55,203 nucleotides of DNA from Planctomycetota bacterium (GCA_029259605.1 JAJDEV010000020.1:1-55203); one strand, 5' to 3'; positions 18,896 through 28,499 are shown, counted from the stretch's first letter. Notes: a model not told the origin generated them from the letters alone. Translations and numbers: made by a program.

Positions 18896-19951
18896 ATGGA
18901 GCGAGATCGAATCGAGGCCGAGGTACGTCGACTCGCACCCTGGCGTTGTCGGTTCGAGCTCGGCGAAGTCGCAACCGACATCGCGGCGACGAACGAAGCA
19001 GGCGCCCTGCGTTCGGTGCGACTCCCCAACGTCGCGCGCGCCGCGCTCGTCGGACGCACCGTGCTCGATGCCGGCTGCAACGAGGGTGGATACTCGTTCG
19101 CGGCGCTCGACTACGGCGCGCTCTCGGTCACGGGCTTCGACGCCGCGCTCTCGAACATCGAGAAGGCGCGCTTCGTCGCCTCCGTGCGCGGCGACGACAA
19201 CGTCGAGTTCCACGTGGCGTCGTGCGGCGAGTGGCTCCAGCGCTCGCGGACGCCCGTCGACTACGTCTTCCTGTGCGGCGTGCTTGCCGACTTCCCTGAT
19301 CCGCAGCCGATCCTGCACGGGCTCAGCCGACTCGCCTCACGCGGGGTGTTCGTGACGAGTCCGCTCGCCGGCGGAGCGCACGGATACACGACGCGTGGCG
19401 CGGCGGCGGTACCGAACAGCGCGAAGACGCTCCTGCACGAGTTCGCGCCCTACGGCCTGTTCCCGCAGTACATCGCCGAGCGGAGAACGCGCAAACCCGA
19501 CGAGCTGTGGGGCGAGTGCAGTCTGTTGCTCAAGCGTTCGGCGTTGCTCGCGGGCGACGCGAACGAGCCCGACGACCTCCTGCCGCGCGCCGAGCCGGCG
19601 CTCGAGATGCACGTCGTACCCGACGACGACGCGTCCACGCGCGAACGGATCGGGATCGGGATCTGCGTGTACAACTGGAGCGAACAGTCGCTCGACCTCG
19701 AAGCCGAAGTCACGACGGAGACCGAGGCGGGCGAACGCGGGAGTTCCGAACGAGCGCTCGTGGAGCTCGGTCCGCGTCTCGCGGATGTGGACGGATCGTC
19801 GAGCGAGTCGACGACCCTGCCGCTGCAGTTCGACGTCGCGTCCGGAGAGACGCTCGCCGTGCACGTGACGATGCGCGATCGTTCGACCGGCCGAAACGTC
19901 GCGCGTCGCTCGACGCGGGTCAGCCGCCCGTCCCTGTCGCCGCCGGAGTGA
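18896..19951 (+). CDS. Class I SAM-dependent methyltransferase (CmoB-like fold) with C-terminal extension
   Basis: 351 residues. SAM motif I is VLDAGCNEGGYSF (about 56-68), followed by SVTGFDAALSNIEKA (motif II acidic residue) and DYVFLCGVLADFPDP. The LDAGCNxGxYS form is like CmoB/DUF1698 methyltransferases. After about residue 215 comes an acidic beta-rich region of unknown role. It ends 32 bases inside the convergent sulfotransferase/glycosyltransferase gene, so the two 3' ends overlap antisense. Its place next to two glycosyltransferases makes glycan methylation possible, but that is inference. Confidence 0.8.
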   Translation: MERDRIEAEVRRLAPWRCRFELGEVATDIAATNEAGALRSVRLPNVARAALVGRTVLDAGCNEGGYSFAALDYGALSVTGFDAALSNIEKARFVASVRGDDNVEFHVASCGEWLQRSRTPVDYVFLCGVLADFPDPQPILHGLSRLASRGVFVTSPLAGGAHGYTTRGAAAVPNSAKTLLHEFAPYGLFPQYIAERRTRKPDELWGECSLLLKRSALLAGDANEPDDLLPRAEPALEMHVVPDDDASTRERIGIGICVYNWSEQSLDLEAEVTTETEAGERGSSERALVELGPRLADVDGSSSESTTLPLQFDVASGETLAVHVTMRDRSTGRNVARRSTRVSRPSLSPPE

Positions 19952-22900
19952 ACGCGGTCGCTGTGGGCAGCTCGAACTCCGACGCCGCCTGATCGTCGCG
20001 CGGCCGGGCGCCACGCTTGGCGAGCAAAGCGCCCTGCAACAACGCGATGTCGCGCGCGGTTGCGATCGGACCTCGCACGCTCTCGACCGCGACCGGACCG
20101 GAGCCTTCGCGGAGCTCCTTCTCCGACAACGCCGCGATCGACCGCACGATGCGCGCGCACTCGTCGGCGTGTTGTTCGAGCTTCGCGCCGAGCATCGTCC
20201 AGCCCTCGTCGTCGAGCGGCCACGCCGGAACCGGGAGCAGTTCGAGATCGCCGTGCTTCGCCTGGACCTGATGCGCCATCCAGCCGAGCACGCGCGCGCG
20301 CTCGACGAGCGCCGCCGCGGACGACGGACGATCGCGCTCACACACGATCGCGGGGTCGAAGAGCACGCGGATGCCGGCCTCACGCTCGAGCCGCAGACCG
20401 AGATCCCAGCCCGCGCCTTCGCCGTAGGGGAGCGCCGTATCGAAGCCACCGACCGCCCGCAGCGCGGAGCGCGGGACGGAGATGTGGCCGGTTTCGAAGC
20501 ACAGACCGTCGTGCAGGACGCCGCGACGCAGCTCGCCGCGCGCGCTGCGCGTGTCCGTTCCGCCGACGAGGGCGCCGAGCGAGTGTGCGCAGTGTCGCTT
20601 CGCGAGCGGCAGCGCGCCCGCAACGGCGCACGGCGCACCGCTGCGACGCTGCGCCTCGACATGCCGACGCAACACGTCGGACGCCGGCAGGACGTCGTCG
20701 TCGAGGAACAGCACCAACTCCGCGCTCGCGTGTTGGAGCGCGAGGTTGCGCGCCTGCGCCGATCCGCCCAGCGGCTGTCGCAGGATGCGCAACGAGAACG
20801 GGAACGAACGCGACGGAATCGAGCTCGCGATCGGTTCGGTCGACCCGTCGTCGACGACGAGCACTTCGAAGCGCGACGGATCCAGATCCTGTTGCGTGAG
20901 TCGGCCGAGCAGTGTTCGAAGCGCGACGGGCCGATCGCAGGTCGACACGATGACCGTGAGCTCGGGCAGCGCGCACATCGAGTCGCGCGTGTCGTTCGAC
21001 GCGTTCTCGACCTCGCGGAAGCGATCGCGCCAGCGCGCGACCTCGGCCGCCGAGCGGAGCGGCTCGGCGGCGACGAGGCGGAAGAAGCCTTCCGGTTCGC
21101 AGCCGAGGGGCAGCACCGCATCGACGCTGCGTCCAAGGCGGACGATCTCGTTCGGTCCGAGCGAAGACTCTTCGAGCACGACCTCGAGCGTTGCGTCGCC
21201 TGGCAGTTGCGCGGTGAAGGCGCGCTGCAGGTTCGCGATCGCGGCGTCGCGCTCACCGTCGACGCGTGTGTCGAAGCAGAGCAGCAGCGCGGCGAACGGT
21301 TCGGACGCGAGCGGCCGGACGCGACGCATCAGCTCGTGCAGCGCCTGCGGGTCCGTCCAGTCGGGCCAGGCGAGCAAGCGCACCGTCGCTTCGGACGAGA
21401 TCGGCCAACGACCGGCGCCGGCCGCGAAGATTCCGTCGAGCGTTTCGAGGCCGCGGTCGCGCAGGCCGAGCGCGTGGCCGCGGCGCCGCCAGGCTGCTTC
21501 GAGCGTGGGGAGTTCGGCGTCCACGTGACCCAGGACTTCGGTCGCGAGCTCGGCGTACGTGCCCTCGAGCTGCGCGAGCGCGCCGACATCGACGCGTCCG
21601 AACTCCTCGATCGCGTGTTCCAAAGCGACCAGCGCTCCGTCGACCTCCAGCGCCGCGGTCGCGTCCACGGTTCCGAAGCGTCGCGCGGCCTCCGGGTGTT
21701 GGAGGCTGAGTCCGATCTCGGCACGCGCGGTCGCGACCGTGCGCGCCCGCAGCTCGGCGAAGCTCGGAACGACGGCCGACGTCGCGTGCGCACCGCGCGC
21801 CGCGACGAAGTCGACGCCGAGCGCGTCGAGCCGCAACGCGAAGTCGATCTCGGCTCCGGCGCCGAGCGACTCGTCAAAGCCCCCGGCGTGGCAGGCCGCG
21901 TCGAGCGGAACGCTGACGTTGCCGACGCGGAAGTCGTGCGCGTCCCGCTGCGGGTTGCCGCCCGCCGCGCGGCGCGCGAGGTGTTCCGCGAGCGCCGTGT
22001 GCCGGGACGCGTCCGGTTCGATCGTCCCCATGACCGCGACGGGCGTCCCGAAACGCCGGCGCTGCGCGTGCAGATGCGCTTCGACGAGACCGGGCGCGGC
22101 GATCGTGGCCGCCGACGTGAGGAGAACGAACTCGCCGCGCGCGATCGACATTGCCGTGTTCAGGCGCGCATGGCGATCGGGTGCGGTGGCGTGGATGTGG
22201 CGAACGGAGACCGCGCAGTCGACGCGGTCCGCGGCGACGCGTTCGGCGGCGCTGGAGCTGCGGGCATCGTGGACGACGACGATCTCGTGCGTGCCGGTCG
22301 GAACGAGCTGACGCGCGAAGCTCTCGATGCACGCGTCGAGCGAAGCCTCGCCCTCGGACGCGATGCAAACGGTGAGCGCGACGATCTCCGGCGCGGTGCG
22401 GTCCGTTTGGAGCGTGAGCAGCGTGGCGTCGTCCATTGCGCGGGCGAAGGCGTTCTCGTAGTCGCGCAGCTGGGCGAAGAATCCGGCGTCGGAGAGGTGC
22501 GCCGCACGTCCGGCCGCGCGCAGGCGGCGCAGCACTTCGAGCTCGCTCGGGTAGAACGCGCCCTGAACGAGAGACTGCAACGCCTCGCGTTGCGCGACGA
22601 GACCGGCTTCCCAGAAGGGGCCGGGCGCGCCACCCATCTGGTCCGGGCTCGAACGATCGACGAAGCGATTGCGCGCGTCGGCGAGCAGGTAGTCGCACGT
22701 GACGATCTCGATCCCTTCGCCGAGCGCGTCGACGGAGTGCGCGAGGTGGGACGGCAGCGATTGGCACGCGGGATGGGCCAACGCGATGAACGGTTCGTCG
22801 CACGTGAGCACCGCGGCGCGGAGCGAGCGCCCGCGGCTGACCGAAGCACGCGGCAGAACGACGGCGCCGACCGTGTTGCAACGCGTTGCGAGCGCTCCGC

Positions 22901-23723
22901 CGCTGGTCGAATCGATGAGCACGAGTCGCGTCGCGACTCCGCGCTGGCTGCGGACGTTGCGGATCAGCCGCGGAACGAGCGACTCCTCGCCGTCGTGCAC
23001 GAACGCGATCACCGCAACGGCGAGTGCCGCGTGAATGCCCTCGTCGTCGCGATACGACGCGCGGGCGCAGAGCTCGGCGTAGAGCTCGAGCGCGCTTTCG
23101 GGCGCCTCCGCCGGGCCACCGGGCGACGCCGCATCCGCGATCGGAAGGCTGCGGTCGATCGTTGCGCCGACGAACTCACTGAGCCGCGCGCGTCCCGCCT
23201 CGGTTTGGAGTTGATCGTGGTGCAGGAAGAGCCAGTCGCCCTCGCCCGCCTGCTTGTCGAGGATCGCGCGATAGGTCGCGGTCCAAAGCGCGAACGCGTG
23301 GTCGAGGTCGATCGAGCGCCCGGCCTCGTCGACCATGCTCGTCGCGGCGACGGAGGGGTGACGGAAGGTGCAGACCAGGGCCGCGTCGTCGATCAGCGGC
23401 CGCCACGCGTCGAGCGTGAAGCAAAAGCGCGAGTCGACGAAGCACCATGGCGTGGCGCTCAGCGCCGCGCGCGCCTTGTCCTCGAGCGCTGCGGGCATCG
23501 GGCCCTCCGCCGACGCGTTCGGGATCGCGAGGCGCCGATCGACGTAGCGATGGCGATCCCCGAGGGAGATGTGCTCGAGCAAGAGCTCGTCGTTGATCGC
23601 ATCGAGCTCGTCGCCGTGCGGTGAGAGCTGCGCTTCGCCGATGTGATAGCCGGCGCAGGACAGCGCGCCGACGACCATGCTCGAACCGCTGCGACGGCTA
23701 CCGAGGACGAGGCAGTTACGCAT
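19920..23723 (-). CDS. Sulfotransferase-like and multi-GT2 fusion protein
   Basis: 1267 residues in distinct modules. Residues 1-200: sulfotransferase-like domain with a P-loop near the N terminus (LVLGSRRSGSSMVVGAL) and the FRHP motif (about 120-123). About 230-345: degenerate GT-A fold. About 445-645: second GT2-like domain. About 785-900: module with the signature LLAWPDW. About 920-1140: canonical GT2 with ELTVIVSTCDRP, EVLVVDDGS and LFLDDD metal-binding motif. The middle modules match the order and sequence of the upstream gene at 23716-26307, so one arose by duplication. The start ATG overlaps the upstream stop by 8 bases (ATGCGTAA). Glycosylation and perhaps sulfation of flagellin or surface polymer is inferred from the operon position after fliN. 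Confidence 0.82.
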   Translation of the reverse strand: MRNCLVLGSRRSGSSMVVGALSCAGYHIGEAQLSPHGDELDAINDELLLEHISLGDRHRYVDRRLAIPNASAEGPMPAALEDKARAALSATPWCFVDSRFCFTLDAWRPLIDDAALVCTFRHPSVAATSMVDEAGRSIDLDHAFALWTATYRAILDKQAGEGDWLFLHHDQLQTEAGRARLSEFVGATIDRSLPIADAASPGGPAEAPESALELYAELCARASYRDDEGIHAALAVAVIAFVHDGEESLVPRLIRNVRSQRGVATRLVLIDSTSGGALATRCNTVGAVVLPRASVSRGRSLRAAVLTCDEPFIALAHPACQSLPSHLAHSVDALGEGIEIVTCDYLLADARNRFVDRSSPDQMGGAPGPFWEAGLVAQREALQSLVQGAFYPSELEVLRRLRAAGRAAHLSDAGFFAQLRDYENAFARAMDDATLLTLQTDRTAPEIVALTVCIASEGEASLDACIESFARQLVPTGTHEIVVVHDARSSSAAERVAADRVDCAVSVRHIHATAPDRHARLNTAMSIARGEFVLLTSAATIAAPGLVEAHLHAQRRRFGTPVAVMGTIEPDASRHTALAEHLARRAAGGNPQRDAHDFRVGNVSVPLDAACHAGGFDESLGAGAEIDFALRLDALGVDFVAARGAHATSAVVPSFAELRARTVATARAEIGLSLQHPEAARRFGTVDATAALEVDGALVALEHAIEEFGRVDVGALAQLEGTYAELATEVLGHVDAELPTLEAAWRRRGHALGLRDRGLETLDGIFAAGAGRWPISSEATVRLLAWPDWTDPQALHELMRRVRPLASEPFAALLLCFDTRVDGERDAAIANLQRAFTAQLPGDATLEVVLEESSLGPNEIVRLGRSVDAVLPLGCEPEGFFRLVAAEPLRSAAEVARWRDRFREVENASNDTRDSMCALPELTVIVSTCDRPVALRTLLGRLTQQDLDPSRFEVLVVDDGSTEPIASSIPSRSFPFSLRILRQPLGGSAQARNLALQHASAELVLFLDDDVLPASDVLRRHVEAQRRSGAPCAVAGALPLAKRHCAHSLGALVGGTDTRSARGELRRGVLHDGLCFETGHISVPRSALRAVGGFDTALPYGEGAGWDLGLRLEREAGIRVLFDPAIVCERDRPSSAAALVERARVLGWMAHQVQAKHGDLELLPVPAWPLDDEGWTMLGAKLEQHADECARIVRSIAALSEKELREGSGPVAVESVRGPIATARDIALLQGALLAKRGARPRDDQAASEFELPTATAFTPAATGTGG

Positions 23724-26307
23724 GGGAAGTCTCGGGGTGCGAGAGAACGGGAATCGGGTAGGTGGGAGCCGTTTCGTTCGCGGCCAACCAATGCTCGACG
23801 TCGTCGCGCGTGGCGAGCGAGGGAAGTCCGAAGACCGCGAGCGCTTCGGCGTGGCGCGCGCCAGTCGGCTCGAGCAACGCGTCGACCGAGCGGCTGAGCC
23901 GCGTCCAGCCCTGGTCGTCGAGCGGCGCGCTCTCGAGCAGAACGTCGAGCGGGTTGTGGGCGTCGCACGCTTCGAACGCGTTCTGCAGCTTCGCGAGTCC
24001 GGGCTCGGGAGCGGCGTCGCGCTCGGGATCGTGGCGTAGCACCAGGCACACGTCGGTGCGACCGATCAGCGCGCGGAACGCGTCGATCAGGTGCGCCATG
24101 CTCTCGGGCGCGCTCCAGTCGGGCCATGCGAAGATGCGCCGCGGTGCGTGCGTCGACAGCGGCCAGTGGGGGCTGTCCTTCGTCGCATCGCCGACGAGGT
24201 CGAGGCGTTCGCAGTTCGTGAGCTTCGCGCGTTCGCAGTCATCGTCGTCGCGCTCGCTCCCGGACGGAATCCAAGCGCGCGCCTCTTCGAAGAGGACACG
24301 TTCCGCCTCGGCATCGCTCGCTTCGACGATCGCCACCGGCGTCGAGCGTCCGACGCGACGCGCGCGGGTCAGGAGCGGCGCGACGGCGCGCTGGATCTCC
24401 TCGACCGAGAGTCCGTTGACCGGGTCGGCGAGCAGCGCGAGGAACGTCCCGTCGTTTCCTTCGCCGAGTCGCGATCCGAAGACGGACAACCACAGCTCGA
24501 CCCTTGTCGTCCATCCGATGGCGGACTCGACGTACGTCGGCGCGGCGGCCGGACGCAGCAGGACGGCGTGTCCTTCGAACTGCGGCACTTCGGTGCGCCA
24601 CTCGGCGAACACGTCGGTGAAGTTCACGAGGCCGAGCTCGTCGAACGCGTCTCGAAAGCCGAGCTCCCACCAGATGACGTTGACGCGGCAGAAGAGTTCG
24701 CCGAGCCGCTCGTGCAGGCGCGTCGCGGTCGCGGCGATCGAATTGCCGAGCGAGTCCTTCAGCGCGAGCGCCGCGCGCTCGAGCCGTTCGAGGTCGACGT
24801 CCGCGAGCGTTTGCGCCGCCGCCTCGATCGTCGGGAGGTGCGGGCGAATGATCGAGCGGCGCTGGTCGAGCTGCTGGCGCGTGAGTGCGCCCCAGTTCAG
24901 GCCGGACAGGCGCGCCGGATGCTTGCGGAACAGGTGTGCGTGAGTGCGCGCCGTTTCGCGTTGCCGTGCGCGAACGGCAGCGAAGTCGAGTGCGCCGAAA
25001 CAGGTCACTCGACACTCGGGGCGATAGTGGAAGGTCGAGCCGGCGGCCTCCAAGCGAATGCCGAGGTCCGCGTCGGTCGCGCCCGGCGCCTCGGAGTCCA
25101 GGTGCGCGTCGAAGCCGCCGACGGCCGCGACCGCCTCGCGCGGCGCGCTGAAGTTGCCAGCGCGAACCGCGCTCCCCGACAACTGTTGCCCGGGGGACCA
25201 GTGCGCTTGGTCGAAGACGTACGGACTCGATGCCACGAGGCGAGGAAGCGAGTGCGCGAGCTGTGCGGTCGGATGATCGAGTGCGCCGATCACGACCGCG
25301 TTCCGTCCGTCGAGCTCGGCGTGCGCGTCGAGGTGGCGTTGGACGGTGTCCGGATGCGGGACGCTGTCGATGTCCGCGAACAGCACGATGCGCCCGTGCG
25401 CGTGTTCGAGCGCGGCGTTGCGCTTGTTCGGCCGAGCCGTGCCGGTCGTGTCGACGTAGGCGACCGCAGCGTCGGGCTCGCGGTCCGCGGAGGCCTCACC
25501 CGCGACGACGATCTGGAGCGCGCCGTGGGCCACGATCTGTCGCGCGTAGCCCTCGAGGCAACGCCGGAACGACGCGGCATCGCCGTCGTCGGTGAGGATC
25601 ACGCTGATCTCGGGCGCGGTCGCGCGCGGTGCAGCGCTCTGCCGCAGCAGCTCCGCGTCGATGCGCGTGCGTTCGGAGCGCGCTTCGAAGTGCTTCGCTT
25701 CGACCTGTACGAGCGGCTCCGCGACGTGCGCGACGCGGCTGCGTTCGCCGAGCTCCAGACAGAGCTCGAGCTCGACCGGCGCGAAGCACGTCGTCCCGAG
25801 CGTCGCGAGCGCGTCGCGATGGATGAGCGCTCCGTACTCCCAACACCCGGCGGGCAGCGTCGTCGCGTTGCCCGTGACGCGATAGCGGTAAGGCTCCGCG
25901 CCGTTCGTGCTCGGTTGCGTCACGTGCAGGTCGCACGTGACGAGGTCGATGTCGTCCTCGTATCGCACGCGCTCGAGCTGGCGGGCGATGCGGTTCCGGG
26001 GGTAGCGCGCGTGTGCCGAGCACAGGGCGATCCACTCGTCCGTGGTTACGCCGAGCGCGCTGCGGAGCGCGCTCCCGATGCTCGGCGACGCGTGTCGAAC
26101 GACGCGCACGTCGCGCGCGGCCGGAACATCACCATCGAGCGTGCAGTCGATGACGACGATGTCGACGGCGACGCCCTCCTGCGCGCGAAGGTCGGCGAGG
26201 AGCGTCGGAAGAGAAGCCAGATCGGCGTCGAAGATCGGAACGACGGCGGTGGCGCCGGGGCGAAGTCGAGAGGGGTCGTCGAGCTCCGCAAACGGGGGAG
26301 AGGGCAT
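23716..26307 (-). CDS. Double GT2 glycosyltransferase with AWPDW module
   Basis: 863 residues. About 18-110 is a GT-A fold (AVVPIFDADLASLPTLLADL); about 232-430 is a second GT2 domain (PEISVILTDDGDAA, then IVLFADIDSVPHPD as the probable DxD region and FSAPREAVAAVGGFD). About 722-810 is a module starting RIFAWPDWSAPE, shared with the downstream gene. The ATG at 26307 is chosen because the preceding in-frame GTG at 26361 would add a short charged lead. It is 110 bases after fliN with a hairpin between. Nothing indicates the sugar. The role in flagellar or envelope glycosylation is inferred from position. Confidence 0.8.
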   Translation of the reverse strand: MPSPPFAELDDPSRLRPGATAVVPIFDADLASLPTLLADLRAQEGVAVDIVVIDCTLDGDVPAARDVRVVRHASPSIGSALRSALGVTTDEWIALCSAHARYPRNRIARQLERVRYEDDIDLVTCDLHVTQPSTNGAEPYRYRVTGNATTLPAGCWEYGALIHRDALATLGTTCFAPVELELCLELGERSRVAHVAEPLVQVEAKHFEARSERTRIDAELLRQSAAPRATAPEISVILTDDGDAASFRRCLEGYARQIVAHGALQIVVAGEASADREPDAAVAYVDTTGTARPNKRNAALEHAHGRIVLFADIDSVPHPDTVQRHLDAHAELDGRNAVVIGALDHPTAQLAHSLPRLVASSPYVFDQAHWSPGQQLSGSAVRAGNFSAPREAVAAVGGFDAHLDSEAPGATDADLGIRLEAAGSTFHYRPECRVTCFGALDFAAVRARQRETARTHAHLFRKHPARLSGLNWGALTRQQLDQRRSIIRPHLPTIEAAAQTLADVDLERLERAALALKDSLGNSIAATATRLHERLGELFCRVNVIWWELGFRDAFDELGLVNFTDVFAEWRTEVPQFEGHAVLLRPAAAPTYVESAIGWTTRVELWLSVFGSRLGEGNDGTFLALLADPVNGLSVEEIQRAVAPLLTRARRVGRSTPVAIVEASDAEAERVLFEEARAWIPSGSERDDDDCERAKLTNCERLDLVGDATKDSPHWPLSTHAPRRIFAWPDWSAPESMAHLIDAFRALIGRTDVCLVLRHDPERDAAPEPGLAKLQNAFEACDAHNPLDVLLESAPLDDQGWTRLSRSVDALLEPTGARHAEALAVFGLPSLATRDDVEHWLAANETAPTYPIPVLSHPETSHA

Positions 26308-26381
26308 GCCTGGCTCTTCGTCACGATCGGGGAAACCCTGAAGGATTTTCCGCCGCTGCACGCGCGCGTTTTCGCAGGCCT

Positions 26382-26404
26382 TCCGCCGGCCGTTCCCCGG
26401 CGGA
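26382..26404 (-). terminator. Hairpin between fliN and glycosyltransferase
   Basis: An 8-bp perfect stem (TCCGCCGG / CCGGCGGA) with a 7-base loop begins 13 bases after the fliN stop on the minus strand. No T run follows, so it is more likely an attenuator or mRNA-processing site that lowers glycosyltransferase expression relative to the stator and C-ring genes. Confidence 0.35.
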
Positions 26405-26417
26405 TCCGTTCGGTCGC

Positions 26418-26780
26418 TCAGGCCTCGACGGTGGTGATCCGGACGCCGTAGTTCTGGTCGATCGTGACGATCTCGCCGCGCGCGACGATCTTGCCGTTCA
26501 CGAGGATGTCGGCCGGCTCGTGCGCTTCGCGCTCGAGTTCCACGACGGAACCCGGGCCGAGCTTGATGAGTTCGCCGAGCGTCATGCGCGTCTGGCCGAT
26601 CTCGATCGTGACGCGGACCGGGACGTCGAGCAGGTTCCCGAGGTCCATGTTGCCGTCGATGCCGACGGACTCGCCGAGGTCACGGAGCTCGTTGGTCTGC
26701 ACGGCGACGGCTTCCGTCGCGGCGTCGATCGCGTTCTCGATGTCGGTCTGTTCGGAGACGACTTCTTCTTTCTCGCTCAT
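26418..26780 (-). CDS. fliN: Flagellar motor switch protein FliN
   Basis: 120 residues. The C-terminal SpoA domain is clear: LLDVPVRVTIEIGQTRMTLGEL, LGPGSVVELE and NGKIVARGEIVTID, ending in RITTVE. FliN forms the lower ring of the C-ring with FliM and binds the export apparatus via FliH. The N-terminal 40 residues are acidic and variable as in other FliN. The ATG at 26780 is 2 bases after the fliM stop. Confidence 0.95.
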   Translation of the reverse strand: MSEKEEVVSEQTDIENAIDAATEAVAVQTNELRDLGESVGIDGNMDLGNLLDVPVRVTIEIGQTRMTLGELIKLGPGSVVELEREAHEPADILVNGKIVARGEIVTIDQNYGVRITTVEA

Positions 26781-26782
26781 GC

Positions 26783-27706
26783 CTAGTCCTCGGATTCCTG
26801 TTCCAGGTGTTCGATGCGGATCGCGAGGTTGCCCTGGTGCGTTCCGAATTGGCCGTGTCCGATCGTTCGCTCGTCGACGCAGAGCGACGCGTGGTCGCCG
26901 ACGCGCGCGTCGAGGGGAATGACGTCGCCGACATCGATGTCGAGCAGTTGAGCGAGCGAGACGTCGCAGCCCTCGATGCGGACCGCGAGCGCGATCTGGA
27001 CGCGGTCCAGATGGCCGGGGAGGTCGACCGGGCCGGACTTCTGGGCGACCGCGCTCGCGTCGACCGGAGCGGACGGCAGGTAGACGTCGATGTTGCTCTT
27101 CGAGCCAGGCCCGTCGATCGTGAGCGCGACGTGGATGCGGTAGGGGTCCGCGGCGTCGCCCGCATCGAGCCATTCGCCTAGCGCTTCGCGCGTCTGCGCG
27201 ACGACGACTCGGCCCGCGTCGACGCCGAGTGCGCGCAGCGTCGCGTCGGCGACCGGGGCGAGGATGCTCTGCAGCACCGCTCGCTCGACGGTCGACAAGG
27301 GGCGCGCCGTCGCGTCCGCGCTCGAGCCTCCGAGGATCGCTTCGACGCCGGCCACCGCGGCCGCGCTCTCCCAGACGATCCAACCGATCTGTCCGCCGCA
27401 ATCGAAGCGCAGCGCGGCGAACGGTCCGTCCTGGTCTTCGAAGAGTCCGTTCGCCGACGTCTCGCGGACGTCGCCGAGTTCGATCGGCCAGCGCGTGTTC
27501 GCCGCGGCCGCAACGCGCGTCTCCATGTCACCCAACGCCGCCGCCATCACGCGCGTGACGTCCGCGAGCGCGCCCGAGCTCAGGCGGCGCGGATTGCGGA
27601 AGTCGCGATCGACGACGTCGGCACGCTCCGCGGCATCCTCATCGAGGAGCTCCCGGATCGCCGCGGCCTCTTTCGGTTCGACGTTGGTGGACACGCTGTC
27701 TCCCAT
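26783..27706 (-). CDS. fliM: Flagellar motor switch protein FliM
   Basis: 307 residues, slightly shorter than typical FliM. The middle CheC-like domain is recognisable (ETRVAAAANTRWPIELGDV, WESAAAVAGVEAILGG), and the C-terminal SpoA domain is present (LDRVQIALAVRIEGCDVSLAQLLDIDVGDVIPL). The N-terminal CheY-P-binding peptide, normally like LSQDEIDALL, is only faintly present as AAIRELLDE. Switching by phospho-CheY may therefore be weak or different here. It follows fliL by 4 bases. Confidence 0.92.
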   Translation of the reverse strand: MGDSVSTNVEPKEAAAIRELLDEDAAERADVVDRDFRNPRRLSSGALADVTRVMAAALGDMETRVAAAANTRWPIELGDVRETSANGLFEDQDGPFAALRFDCGGQIGWIVWESAAAVAGVEAILGGSSADATARPLSTVERAVLQSILAPVADATLRALGVDAGRVVVAQTREALGEWLDAGDAADPYRIHVALTIDGPGSKSNIDVYLPSAPVDASAVAQKSGPVDLPGHLDRVQIALAVRIEGCDVSLAQLLDIDVGDVIPLDARVGDHASLCVDERTIGHGQFGTHQGNLAIRIEHLEQESED

Positions 27707-27710
27707 CGAC

Positions 27711-28484
27711 CTACTGGGTGATGAACTTGCCCCTGTGGATCTTCCGAATTCGCCCGAAGGTCCCGGTGTGGACCTCCCCGACGAACTCCGGATCGCTCCG
27801 ACTGACGTCGACGTACACGTGGAGCCCGTTCGCGTCGGGCACCATCAGGTCGGTCTCGGTGCCGTCCATATCGATGAGCGGGCCGTCGTCGAGCGAGATT
27901 TTGCCCTTCGGTCCGTCGACGTGGAGGACGTGCGACTTGTAGCCGCCGCGCATCGTCGAGCGCTCGGCGGAGAGCCCCGGACCGATGCCCGAGACGTCGT
28001 CGGACTTCGTCGCACGTACGGCGTTCCCGACGTGGACGGGGAAGAGGATGGGCTCGATGACGTCGAGGATCTCGGCCTTGAACGTCTCTTCTCCGACGAC
28101 GTCGTCCAGGTCCTCGCGCGTCTTCTGGCGCCCGATCCCGATCAGAGCGTCGAGCATGACCGCTTCGTAGATCGGATCGGCGACGCGCGCGGCGACGTAC
28201 GCCTCGTCGTAGCCCTCGTACTCCGCTTTGAGCGTCATGACGAGATAGCGCCGCCCCTGTTCGCCCTTCAGGTTGACCTGAACCTCGCCGTTCGCGAGCG
28301 GTGTGATGTAGGGCCCGCCGAACGGGGGCGCCTTCGTCTCGCCCGGGAGCGCGACCATCGCGACGATGTAGGCCGCTGCGATCAGGCTGGCGATACCGCC
28401 GCCCATCGCGAGCCCCTTCTTGCTCTTCCTCGGCGCGGCGTCGTCTTGCGCCTTCGTTTCGTCGGTCTTCTTGTCGTCAGCCAT
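27711..28484 (-). CDS. fliL: FliL-like flagellar basal-body protein
   Basis: 257 residues. A charged cytosolic N terminus is followed by one membrane helix (about 26-46, GGGIASLIAAAYIVAMVAL) and a periplasmic domain with YLVMTLKAEYEG and DALIGIGRQKTREDLDD, which fit the stomatin-like FliL fold (VxLxxxF...IRD.ii..L). It is longer than usual FliL (about 170) because of a C-terminal extension after residue 160. FliL surrounds and supports the stator. Position between motB2 and fliM supports the call. Confidence 0.85.
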   Translation of the reverse strand: MADDKKTDETKAQDDAAPRKSKKGLAMGGGIASLIAAAYIVAMVALPGETKAPPFGGPYITPLANGEVQVNLKGEQGRRYLVMTLKAEYEGYDEAYVAARVADPIYEAVMLDALIGIGRQKTREDLDDVVGEETFKAEILDVIEPILFPVHVGNAVRATKSDDVSGIGPGLSAERSTMRGGYKSHVLHVDGPKGKISLDDGPLIDMDGTETDLMVPDANGLHVYVDVSRSDPEFVGEVHTGTFGRIRKIHRGKFITQ

Positions 28485-28499
28485 TGTGGTGAGGCGGTG

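Noticed and set aside
20169-23624. An 1151-codon open frame on the plus strand opposite the sulfotransferase/glycosyltransferase gene, and similar long frames at 24091-26451, 27264-29474 and 6992-8824 (minus).
   Set aside because: They mirror real genes in a GC-rich genome. Their translations are arginine/glutamate/aspartate-rich low complexity without domains, while the opposite strand has clear families.
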